DNA of 14,163 nt from Clostridium sp. GTDB lineage: Bacteria > Bacillota_A > Clostridia > Lachnospirales > Lachnospiraceae. The position numbers and the translations under genes were made by a program. Below the pieces are notes generated by a model, which saw only the letters and a program-made list of their open reading frames with translations, searched no databases and was not told the DNA's origin. Location of the stretch: contig JAMPAW010000084.1 in the NCBI GenBank assembly GCA_023666975.1, positions 1 to 14,163 on the forward strand, written 5' to 3'. Below are positions 6,677-13,231 of the stretch, one piece after another; position 1 is the first letter of the stretch, and the number at the start of each line of letters is the position of its first letter.

Positions 6677-6814
6677 CGGAAGCAGGGATTGAGTCAGTCT
6701 TTTGAAAATGAAATGTTAAAGGAAATTGCGGCATCGCATGACAAGACAGTTGGTCAGGTAATGCTCCGCTGGAATGTACAGCGTGGCGTAATGAAGGTTA
6801 AAATTCATGATTAG
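6677..6814 (+). pseudogene. Aldo/keto reductase remnant
   Basis: Reading from just after the MATE stop, the frame gives SFENEMLKEIAASHDKTVG followed by QVMLRWNVQRGV, then loses similarity (MKVKIHD) and stops at 6812-6814. This is the aldo/keto reductase segment that precedes the conserved IPKS motif, and it corresponds to FSKLAEKYGKSNAQIILRWH in the intact enzyme at 1435. There is no start codon with a ribosome binding site, no catalytic tetrad and no remaining barrel. It differs enough from the intact gene to be from another family member. It separates two MATE genes, so it probably marks an old deletion or recombination join. Confidence 0.8.
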
Positions 6815-6862
6815 TAACTTATCCATGCAGCCCATAATGGTGTGATGAAGGAAGTGTGTTTG

Positions 6863-8221
6863 ATGGAAGAAAAGAAAGATGGGGCAGTAGTCTTTCAAAA
6901 TAATTCGGTAATTCAGTCAGTCCTTATCATGGCTGTCCCAACAATTATCAGCCAGATGATAACGGTACTGTACAATTATGCGGATACAATCTTTGTTGGA
7001 CAGCTAAATGATCCAAAGCAGGTGGCGGCAATCGCTCTGGCACTCCCGCTTACGATTATCATTACCGCATTGGGAAATCTCTGGGGAATTGGTGGTGGAA
7101 GCACGATATCAAGGGCATTGGGAAAGGGTGATTTGCAGGAAGCAAAGCGTGCGGCTGCATTTTCCTTTTATGGGGCGCTCATTTTGACAGGAATCTGTTG
7201 TGTGGCGGCTTTTGCCATGGGAGATACCTTTGATTATATGCTTGGGGCAAGTTCTGCTGACCTTGATTTTACGGACAGATACATATTCTGGATGTTTATT
7301 ATTGGGGCGGTGCCGTCTGTTCTCGGTCAGGTGCTGGCACACTTTGCCCGTTCCCTCGGCTTTGCAAAGGCAGCGGGAATGGGACTGACTTTGGGTGGCA
7401 TTTTGAATATCATTCTTGATCCGGTATTCATTTTCCCATTCGGTTTCAATTTAGGCGTTACGGGGGCAGCAGTTGCTACAATGCTTTCTAATTTAGCAGC
7501 ATTGGTATATTTTTCTATCCTGTTTTACAGGCACAGGGAGGAGTGGAGCGTATCGTTTCGTATAATGGATGCACTTCCCGGGAAGCAGACTGCCATACAG
7601 GTGCTTTCGATTGGACTGCCGTCTGCGTTAGTTTCCCTTTTGTCAGCTATTTCCAATGGTGTACTGAACAACCTTATTTCCAAGCATGGGGAAGTGGCAG
7701 TAGCGGCTGTAGGCATAGCCAAGAAAATGGATATTCTTCCTGCGAATATTGCCGTCGGGATCACGCAGGGTTCGCTGCCTTTGCTTGCTTTTAGTTTCGG
7801 GGCGGGAAAGAAGGAAAGAACAAAAAAATTATTGTCTGTTACGGGGGTATTGGCATTTGCTGCTACTACAGTCGTGGTGATATTTCTGGAGATTTTTGCA
7901 CCACAGGTGTCAAGGCTGTTTATCAGGGATACGGAAACAGTGCAGTATGCAACACAATTTATCCGCAGGCTTTGCCTTTCCGTTCCTTTATTTGCAGCTA
8001 TAATTACAATCAATTCATTTTTTCAGGCAGTGAACAGACCCAAACACGCATTTGCTATTTCTGTTATCCGTAAAGGGATTTTTGATTTGCCGCTTATGGT
8101 GTTGTTTGATTCCCTTTTTGTGGTGACAGCCATTATCTGGGTACAGCCGATCATGGATTTTGTAGCGGTTGTTGTAAGCCTGCTCGTATTAAAGATTTTC
8201 TTTCAGGATGGTCATGGCTAA
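6863..8221 (+). CDS. MATE-family multidrug exporter 2 (MepA-like)
   Basis: A 452-residue MATE antiporter with about 12 membrane helices. Signatures parallel those of the first exporter: MAVPTIISQMITVLYNYADT, GIGGGSTISRALGKGD with EAKRAA, FARSLGFAKAAGMG and NIILDPVFIFP. ATG 6863 is chosen because AAGGAAG (6848-6854) is 8 nt upstream; GTG 6842 and ATG 6845 are in frame but have no good ribosome binding site. It probably shares the marR transcript, with the aldo/keto reductase remnant between the two exporters and no terminator seen there. Ancient duplication is likely, with divergence possibly giving different drug preferences. Confidence 0.95.
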   Translation: MEEKKDGAVVFQNNSVIQSVLIMAVPTIISQMITVLYNYADTIFVGQLNDPKQVAAIALALPLTIIITALGNLWGIGGGSTISRALGKGDLQEAKRAAAFSFYGALILTGICCVAAFAMGDTFDYMLGASSADLDFTDRYIFWMFIIGAVPSVLGQVLAHFARSLGFAKAAGMGLTLGGILNIILDPVFIFPFGFNLGVTGAAVATMLSNLAALVYFSILFYRHREEWSVSFRIMDALPGKQTAIQVLSIGLPSALVSLLSAISNGVLNNLISKHGEVAVAAVGIAKKMDILPANIAVGITQGSLPLLAFSFGAGKKERTKKLLSVTGVLAFAATTVVVIFLEIFAPQVSRLFIRDTETVQYATQFIRRLCLSVPLFAAIITINSFFQAVNRPKHAFAISVIRKGIFDLPLMVLFDSLFVVTAIIWVQPIMDFVAVVVSLLVLKIFFQDGHG

Positions 8222-8233
8222 TGTCTGGTATTC

Positions 8234-8264
8234 AGTCTTTTTTCGATAACATCGATAAAAGACT
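8234..8264. promoter_or_regulatory. 31-bp near-perfect palindrome upstream of the SDR gene
   Basis: AGTCTTTTTTCGAT (8234-8247) and ATCGATAAAAGACT (8251-8264) pair at 13 of 14 positions around AAC. No T-run follows on the + strand. It could be an operator for a dimeric regulator or a hairpin ending or protecting the MATE mRNA. It lies 46 bp before the SDR start codon. Confidence 0.5.
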
Positions 8265-8310
8265 TCAATATAGAAATTAATAAAAATAAATTATTTAGGA
8301 GGAATTTGAC

Positions 8311-8955
8311 ATGAAGAAAACAATCATAGTAGTAGGCGCAGGCAAAGGGCTTGGCAATGGAGTGGCAGAAAAATTTGGCAATAATGATTTCCGGGTAATC
8401 CTGATGGCAAGAAGCGAGGAACACTTAAAAGGGTATGCAGCAGATTTTGAGGCGAAAGGGATTGAGGTGCATACACAGGCAGCGGATGTGACAGACCTTG
8501 ATGCCTTTGCGGAAACTTTCCGTGAAGTTGTGAAAAATTATGGCACTCCGGATGTGCTGTTCTATAACGTGGGAATCACGGTTGCAGATGAGGGGGTAAA
8601 AATTTCTGCACAGACACTTGTTGACCGGTATGTGGCAGATGTAGCAGGTGCGTACAACTGCATCAAGCTGGTGGAGACAGATGAGTTTGCGAAGAAAAAC
8701 GGGGCAATCCTTGTGACTGGCGGTGGTCTTGCCTTAGAGCCTTATGCGGGTTATCTGCCACTTTCTATGGATAAGGCAGCACTGCGGGCAATGGTTCAGG
8801 CTCTTTCTCCTGTCCTAAAAGAAAAAGGGATTTATCTTGGAACGGTACAGGTAACAGGAGTGATTGGCTCTGATGAACATTTTGCACCGAAGACGATAGC
8901 AGAAGAATTTTGGAAGCTGTATACAGAGCAGGAAACTTTTGAGATTGTTTATTAA
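8311..8955 (+). CDS. Atypical short-chain dehydrogenase/reductase (SDR), catalytic Tyr absent
   Basis: A 214-residue Rossmann-fold SDR. The dinucleotide loop VGAGKGLGNG (residues 8-17) is intact, Arg34 after beta-2 suggests NADP(H), and Asp59 (ADV) and YNVG (85-88) match the family's DV and NNAG positions. In the canonical Ser-Tyr-xxx-Lys site, Lys155 is present in LSMDKAAL, but the Tyr position is Leu151 and the Ser region reads VTGGG. Tyr145 and Tyr148 lie nearby but out of register. It may use another proton donor, act on unusual chemistry or be a non-enzymatic NADP-binding protein. AGGAGG (8297-8302) stands 8 nt before the ATG. It follows the MATE gene by 89 bp. Confidence 0.87.
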   Translation: MKKTIIVVGAGKGLGNGVAEKFGNNDFRVILMARSEEHLKGYAADFEAKGIEVHTQAADVTDLDAFAETFREVVKNYGTPDVLFYNVGITVADEGVKISAQTLVDRYVADVAGAYNCIKLVETDEFAKKNGAILVTGGGLALEPYAGYLPLSMDKAALRAMVQALSPVLKEKGIYLGTVQVTGVIGSDEHFAPKTIAEEFWKLYTEQETFEIVY

Positions 8956-9040
8956 AGGATGTCCTTTTTGCCGGGGCTGTCTGTACTTCTGATAGTTCCG
9001 GCATTTATCATAGGGATAAAAGAGAGGATGGCAGCTTGTT

Positions 9041-9544
9041 ATGAAAATTATCATTTTGAATGGTGCGGCCAGAAAGAACGGGAGCACTGTAGAGCTTGTG
9101 AAAGCTTTTGAAGACGGGGCAAAATCAGCGGGGAATCAGGTAAAGACCTTTTATCTTGACGGAATGGCGATCCATAGTTGTAAAGGCTGTCTAAGGGCTG
9201 GCAGAGATTCTAAAAGTCCATGCAGCCAGAAGGATGATATGGATCAGATTTATGCTGAATTTGAAGATGCCGATGTGGTCGTGTTTGCTTCTCCACTGTA
9301 TTTTTGGACGATAACAGGTACATTGAAAACGGTGGCTGACAGATTATATGCGGAACTGGAATGTCTGGGCTATGGCAAGTTTCCGAAAAAAAGTGTGCTG
9401 CTGATGACCGCAGATGGTGGTGATTATTCTCAGGCAGTAACATGGTATAGGACTTATGAAAGAAACCTCGGCTGGAAGAACTTAGGCGAGGTGCTGGGTA
9501 AGGGAAAAACAAAAGAAGCCTATCAGCTTGGGGCTTCCATATAA
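9041..9544 (+). CDS. Flavodoxin-fold NAD(P)H-dependent oxidoreductase 2
   Basis: A 167-residue flavoprotein of the NADPH-dependent FMN reductase-like superfamily. The FMN phosphate loop is NGAARKNGST (residues 7-16) and the second flavin segment is SPLYFWTITGTLKTVADR. Between them is a Cys motif, CKGC followed ten residues later by Cys before QKDDM; this resembles the CxxCxxC-DDM region of related flavoproteins with one Cys missing, so an Fe-S cluster is unlikely. The ribosome binding site (AGAGAGG, 9021-9027) is 13 nt from ATG 9041, longer than usual; no better in-frame start exists. It is last in the + strand cluster after marR, two MATE genes and the SDR, consistent with a role in reductive detoxification. 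Confidence 0.88.
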   Translation: MKIIILNGAARKNGSTVELVKAFEDGAKSAGNQVKTFYLDGMAIHSCKGCLRAGRDSKSPCSQKDDMDQIYAEFEDADVVVFASPLYFWTITGTLKTVADRLYAELECLGYGKFPKKSVLLMTADGGDYSQAVTWYRTYERNLGWKNLGEVLGKGKTKEAYQLGASI

Positions 9545-9553
9545 ATATAGTTT

Positions 9554-9569
9554 AATCTTGGGAAAGATT
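9554..9569 (+). terminator. Weak hairpin after the flavoprotein gene
   Basis: AATCTT (9554-9559) pairs with AAGATT (9564-9569) around the stable GNRA-type tetraloop GGGA. Only one further T follows, so termination strength is doubtful, but the position 10 bp past the stop and before a convergent fragment fits. Confidence 0.35.
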
Positions 9570-9593
9570 TATCCAGACCAGTTCTTGCCGGTT

Positions 9594-9995
9594 TTACAGT
9601 CCCTTATTTATAATTTTCCAATGACCTGTTTTATTCGAGCCGACACGCTCAATCAGGCTATTTTCCTTTAATGCTTTAATTGCCCGGTCAATCGTGCCTT
9701 TCCCAAGAGAGGTTTTTTTCTGTAATTCCACTCTCGTGATTTTTGGCTTTTTCTTTATTTCAGCTAAAACAGCCTGCTCGGCAGCAGAAATATTTATTGC
9801 CCCATTTATTTCATTTGTTACATCATTCCGAATTGTGGCATTGAGCATAAAGGCATTATTACGGTACTCAGGAGCAGGAAGTCCGGCGGATGCCATTTCA
9901 TTAAAAATACGATCCACACCTTCACCGAACTCCTGTACATAATCATATTCGTGAAGAAAACGGGCAATGTTCGGGTTGCGGGGATTCAGTATTAT
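9594..9995 (-). pseudogene. C-terminal fragment of an AlbA_2/COG2865-type regulator
   Basis: Read on the - strand, the frame opens after an in-frame TAA (9998-9996) and at once gives NPRNPNIARFLHEYDYVQ then EFGEGVDRIFNEM, a hallmark near the C-terminus of the AlbA_2/COG2865 family of ATP-binding putative transcriptional regulators. A winged-helix tail follows (ITRVELQKKTSLGKGTIDRA, then LIERVGSNKTGHW). Full-length members, as I recall, run about 450-500 residues; here about 134 codons remain and the N-terminal domain is gone. There is no start codon with a ribosome binding site upstream of the homology. A short product from GTG 9917 cannot be excluded, since the DNA-binding tail itself is intact. 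Confidence 0.8.
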
Positions 9996-10107
9996 TTATG
10001 ATAAGTTTCTTGTCTATATGAAAAATCGTCATCACTTGCAGATTGGTGAACAAACAAGGACAGAGAAGTGATTGATCCCAATGTTCAAAAGGAAAGGGAG
10101 ATGAAAT

Positions 10108-10569
10108 ATGCGTAGGATAATTGCACAGAAGTCTAAAAAGCCAGCGGTTCTTGTGTCTATTGTGGCAGTAGTTGTGATAGTGTTGTTTGCTGCGATTCTT
10201 CTTACCGGTTCAGAGAGTGGGGATGACGGAATTGTTTTGCCGACCACTAAGAGTAATACAGAAGGCAACGCTGGGGATGGAGTTGTTGTTGACAAGACAG
10301 ACTATGGAATAGGGGATGAAAATAATATTTCCTATCTGTTAAAGCAGATACAAGTGCTGGAGGAGCAGCAGGCAAATAAAAATACGGAATTAGAACTGGA
10401 ATTGCAGAGACTGAAGGATAAGCTTTCACAGATAGAGGAATCGAATTATAACGAGATGATGAAAAATCCGGTGGCGGGTGTGCTGTGCCACGACCTTGCA
10501 TTTGCGGAAGTGATAAGCTATAACAGAGCCAACCTTGAACGCATAGAACAGAATGAGAGCCGACAATAG
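10108..10569 (+). CDS. Hypothetical single-pass membrane protein with coiled coil
   Basis: A 153-residue protein I do not recognise. It has a basic start (MRRIIAQKSKK), one membrane helix at residues 13-33, a Gly/Asp/Ser-rich linker (34-70) and a strongly heptad-like Leu/Gln/Glu segment (about 75-112, LEEQQANKNTELELELQRLK), then a short tail with one Cys (Cys127). The orientation would place the coiled coil outside the cytoplasm. GGAAAGGGAG (10091-10100) lies 7 nt before ATG 10108. It is flanked by a truncated regulator and the small peptide gene, so it may be mobile-element cargo. A scaffold or cell-envelope role is a guess from architecture only. Confidence 0.68.
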   Translation: MRRIIAQKSKKPAVLVSIVAVVVIVLFAAILLTGSESGDDGIVLPTTKSNTEGNAGDGVVVDKTDYGIGDENNISYLLKQIQVLEEQQANKNTELELELQRLKDKLSQIEESNYNEMMKNPVAGVLCHDLAFAEVISYNRANLERIEQNESRQ

Positions 10570-10580
10570 AACAGACAACA

Positions 10581-10599
10581 AACTGTCAGCAAGACAGTT
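10581..10599. repeat. 7-bp inverted repeat after the coiled-coil gene
   Basis: AACTGTC (10581-10587) and GACAGTT (10593-10599) pair perfectly around AGCAA, 12 bp after the stop. No T-run follows, so it is a stem of unknown purpose rather than a clear terminator. Confidence 0.4.
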
Positions 10600-10707
10600 G
10601 GCAGGACTAAGCGGAGGGAGGAAGAAATTTAATAAAAATGCAATAGAAATATGAGCGTGATTGTGGTATTCTATAAAAAATCAAACCATAGTTTGGAGGA
10701 AACCTAT

Positions 10708-10806
10708 ATGACTGATTTTATTGTGGAGATATTTGCGGAAATTGCAGATTTTTTCTTGACTTTTTGGACAGACAAAGTTATTGATAAATTTGCAAAAAAG
10801 AAATAA
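10708..10806 (+). CDS. Small amphipathic peptide (32 aa)
   Basis: ATG 10708 has a good ribosome binding site (GGAGG, 10695-10699, 8 nt away) and opens 32 codons ending TAA at 10804-10806. The peptide begins MTDFIVEIFAEIADFF, continues LTFWTDKVIDKF and ends in AKKK. Acidic and polar residues at 3, 7, 11, 14, 18, 22 and 26 recur every three to four positions opposite Ile, Phe, Leu, Val and Trp, giving an amphipathic helix. The shape and lysine tail recall delta-toxin/phenol-soluble-modulin peptides, and also some type I toxins. It stands alone between a membrane-protein gene and the promoter of the nuclease gene. Function unknown; too short for most gene callers. Confidence 0.6.
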   Translation: MTDFIVEIFAEIADFFLTFWTDKVIDKFAKKK

Positions 10807-10837
10807 ATTTCTATTGTGAAACTTAATGCGGATTTTA

Positions 10838-10866
10838 TTGTAAACAAGGACATTTTTCTGTATAAT
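10838..10866 (+). promoter_or_regulatory. Promoter of the Rpn-type nuclease gene
   Basis: TTGTAA (10838-10843) and a perfect TATAAT (10861-10866) are separated by 17 nt. Transcription would start near 10873, exactly where a 5' hairpin begins. Confidence 0.8.
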
Positions 10867-10872
10867 TAAGGT

Positions 10873-10904
10873 GTGGCAGGAGTAATCTACCTATCTTCTG
10901 TCAC
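10873..10904 (+). promoter_or_regulatory. 5'-end hairpin in the nuclease mRNA leader
   Basis: GTGGCAGGAGTA (10873-10884) pairs with TATCTTCTGTCAC (10892-10904): 12 pairs with two G-T wobbles and one bulged base, loop ATCTACC. Position at the predicted transcript 5' end suggests mRNA stabilisation or control. The two wobble pairs mean the stem favours this RNA strand only mildly over its complement. Confidence 0.55.
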
Positions 10905-10930
10905 AAATTTTAAGAAACCGAGGTGATAAG

Positions 10931-11794
10931 GTGCAGGACGATACAAAGCGGACACAGGAAGTCAAGGCAAAGCGTACCGCAAAAAACAGTGTGTTTTTAG
11001 ACCTTTTCCAAGATAAAAAGAATTTACTTGCGCTGTATAAGACATTACACCCAGAAGATACGGATGCAACAGAAGATACGCTGGATATTGTAACGATAGA
11101 CAATGTTTTAACAGATAATTTATATAATGATTTGGGTATCATGGCTGGCAATAATAGATTACTTTTGCTTTTGGAGGCGCAATCTTCGTGGACGGTAAAT
11201 ATTTTGATTAGAATACTGTTATATTTGGCACAGAGCTACCATGAATATTTTGAGAGGACATCACAAAGCCTATACAAGAGTACAAAGGTCAAAATGCCCA
11301 AACCCGAATTATATATCATCTATACAGGAAACAAAGGTACAAAGCCTGATACAATAACATTATCCAAAGAATTTTTTAACGGTGCGGATATTGACATTGA
11401 GGTAAGAGCAAAGGTTATCTATGAAAGCGACACAGAGGACATTATCAACCAATATATTATTTTCTGCAAAGTTTTTGATGAACAGAGAAAATTGTATGGA
11501 ATGACAGAACAGGCAGTGAAAGAAACAATCTGTATTTGCAAGGACAGGAATATCCTAAAAGAATATCTGATGAGCAGAGAAGTGGAGGTAGTAACGATTA
11601 TGATGAGTTTATTTGATGATGAGCAGATAATGAGAACTTATGCGAAAGATATTAAAAGAGAAACACTAATAGAAAAAGCAGCCCTCATGTTAAAAAAGGG
11701 AAAAATAGGTATTGATGAAATTAGTGAGTATTTTCCCGAATTATTAGAAAGTGATATACAAGAAATAGAGGAAAAGGTTATGCAGTTGGCATAA
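10931..11794 (+). CDS. Rpn-family PD-(D/E)XK nuclease / putative transposase
   Basis: A 287-residue protein of the Rpn-like recombination-promoting nuclease group (PD-(D/E)XK fold). The core is LYNDLGI with Asp67, then LLLLLEAQSSW with Glu82-x-Gln84, the ExQ variant typical of these proteins. The segment ILLYLAQSYHEYFE and the strand PELYIIYTGNK follow; the C-terminal part is helical and charged. Rpn proteins in E. coli cleave DNA and promote RecA-independent recombination. These genes are abundant, multicopy and apparently mobile in Clostridia. The start is GTG 10931, with AGGTGA (10921-10926) 4 nt upstream; no ATG precedes the conserved core. It has its own promoter and leader hairpin, and ends 16 bp from the convergent MATE gene. 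Confidence 0.87.
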   Translation: MQDDTKRTQEVKAKRTAKNSVFLDLFQDKKNLLALYKTLHPEDTDATEDTLDIVTIDNVLTDNLYNDLGIMAGNNRLLLLLEAQSSWTVNILIRILLYLAQSYHEYFERTSQSLYKSTKVKMPKPELYIIYTGNKGTKPDTITLSKEFFNGADIDIEVRAKVIYESDTEDIINQYIIFCKVFDEQRKLYGMTEQAVKETICICKDRNILKEYLMSREVEVVTIMMSLFDDEQIMRTYAKDIKRETLIEKAALMLKKGKIGIDEISEYFPELLESDIQEIEEKVMQLA

Positions 11795-11810
11795 TCAATC
11801 AAAACCCCAT

Positions 11811-13169
11811 TTACATCTGCTTATCCCGCTTCTCTTTGCGAAGCATTACGCCAAAGTAAATCCCACACAGCGTAATCTGTACGATTGTTGATGCAGGTAT
11901 CGCAAGCCCGATGTGAAACAAAGATACCGGGGTCTGCCTGCTCATAAGCCAGGTGATCGGCATTCGCACACCAAAGGCACAAATAGTTCCTTGAAGCATA
12001 ACAAAGGTTGTTTTGCCGCACCCATTGAAATAACCAATAAAGCAAAATAAGAATGCTGTAAACACACAATCAATTGCATATGCTTTCAAATATTCCGCAG
12101 CCGCCAAAATAATGGCTGTATCTTTGGCGAAAATCCCCGCCAGCAGATCACCTCGGAAAAATGTAAACAGGAACATCACAATCCCAACTGCCAAGGAGGA
12201 AGCAATTCCGCACAACAAAGCCTTTCTTGCCCGTTCCGGTTTTCCGGCCCCGATATTTTGTGCGACAAAAGCGGACATGGACTGCATATAGGCGTCAGCG
12301 ACCAGCATCAGGAAACCGCACATTTTCTCTGCTACGCCAACACCTGCCGAAATAATCAGCCCCAAGCCGTTCATAATAGCCAAAATTACAAGGAAAGAAA
12401 TACTTGCCAGCAAATCCTGAAGCGCAATGGGAATGCCAAGAATTAGGATTTTACTGATATAAGCGCCTTTCCATTGTATATATTTTACAGAAAAAGCAAA
12501 AGGCAATTTCCGTTTTCGGATAATAGCCAGTGAAACCAATACGCTTACTGCCTGTGCTGACACAGTGGCAATTGCCGCACCGGCTTCACCCATATGAAAA
12601 ATAGCTACAAAAATCAAATCACCGGCGATATTCAGGACACATGCAATAGATACCGTGAGAAGCGGTACTTTGGAATCGCCGATTCCCCTGAAAATGCTTC
12701 CCACTAAATTGTAAGCGACAATAAATACTGTACCGGCAGAACAAATGATAATGTATGTAACGGTTTCCCTATAAGCTTCTTTCGGGGCATGCATCATATC
12801 TGCCAGAACAGGCGCAGCGGCTATCATTATCACGGTAAGCGCTATGGCAATAACACCAAACAGCCAGATTCCACTGCCGATAATCCTGCCGGCTTCTTCT
12901 TTAAGACCTGCACCGATTTTGGTTCCAACAAAAACAGTCAATCCCATAGCAAGTCCTGTAATCACCAAAGTAAGTGTCTGCATAATCTGGCTTCCGGTAG
13001 AAACTGCTGATACAAAGATATCTGCATGGTCACCGCCAAACTGTCCTACAATCAGCAAATCACACGCGCCATACATAGTCTGCAAAAACAATGCCAACAG
13101 AACTGGCAGCGAAAAATGTATCAATGGCGCAAAAATCCGGCCTTCTGTAAAATTTTGTGTGTTTTCCAT
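11811..13169 (-). CDS. MATE-family exporter 3, downstream of an attenuator
   Basis: A 452-residue MATE antiporter with about 12 helices, from a subgroup different from the other two: FSLPVLLALFLQTMYGACDL, GLAMGLTVFVGTKIGAG, GSIFRGIGDSKVPLLT and AFVAQNIGAGKPERARKALL. I start at ATG 13169 (MENTQNF), preceded by GGAGGA (13179-13174). The frame is open upstream to a GTG at 13235, but that extension runs through an intrinsic terminator. The gene is preceded on its strand by a promoter, a 24-codon leader peptide and competing stems, so expression is probably induced when ribosomes are slowed, for example by a translation-targeting antibiotic. No terminator is visible between it and the convergent nuclease gene. 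Confidence 0.93.
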   Translation of the reverse strand: MENTQNFTEGRIFAPLIHFSLPVLLALFLQTMYGACDLLIVGQFGGDHADIFVSAVSTGSQIMQTLTLVITGLAMGLTVFVGTKIGAGLKEEAGRIIGSGIWLFGVIAIALTVIMIAAAPVLADMMHAPKEAYRETVTYIIICSAGTVFIVAYNLVGSIFRGIGDSKVPLLTVSIACVLNIAGDLIFVAIFHMGEAGAAIATVSAQAVSVLVSLAIIRKRKLPFAFSVKYIQWKGAYISKILILGIPIALQDLLASISFLVILAIMNGLGLIISAGVGVAEKMCGFLMLVADAYMQSMSAFVAQNIGAGKPERARKALLCGIASSLAVGIVMFLFTFFRGDLLAGIFAKDTAIILAAAEYLKAYAIDCVFTAFLFCFIGYFNGCGKTTFVMLQGTICAFGVRMPITWLMSRQTPVSLFHIGLAIPASTIVQITLCGIYFGVMLRKEKRDKQM

Positions 13170-13181
13170 AATGTCCTCCAT

Positions 13182-13230
13182 AAAAAAACACCGGATAAGC
13201 TGACCGCATAATGCAGTTATCTTATCCGGC
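13182..13230 (-). terminator. Attenuator terminator immediately before the MATE gene
   Basis: On the - strand GCCGGATAAG (13230-13221) faces CTTATCCGG (13199-13191), nine perfect pairs with a 21-nt loop, followed by TG and seven T (13188-13182). The T-run ends 12 nt before the start codon ATG 13169, so the terminator sits in the mRNA leader, not after a gene. Confidence 0.82.
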
Positions 13231-13231
13231 A

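Noticed and set aside
5309..8221. Possibility that the two tandem MATE genes encode a heterodimer
   Set aside because: MATE proteins are full 12-helix monomers and both copies look complete, so duplication with divergence is simpler.
8954..8967. AAAGGA-TG-TCCTTT palindrome at the SDR stop codon
   Set aside because: Only five pairs can form around a four-base loop; too weak to call a terminator, although a T-run follows.
9028..9108. A 27-codon ORF overlapping the start of the second flavoprotein gene
   Set aside because: Its ATG directly abuts AGAGAGG, leaving no space for ribosome binding, and the flavoprotein frame clearly dominates.
10018..10071. A 17-codon ORF (MKNRHHLQIG...) upstream of the coiled-coil gene
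   Set aside because: No Shine-Dalgarno sequence and too short to support; could be the tail of a lost gene.
10046..10087. 6-bp inverted repeat TGAACA/TGTTCA before the coiled-coil gene
   Set aside because: Short arms more than 25 bp apart, expected by chance in this base composition.
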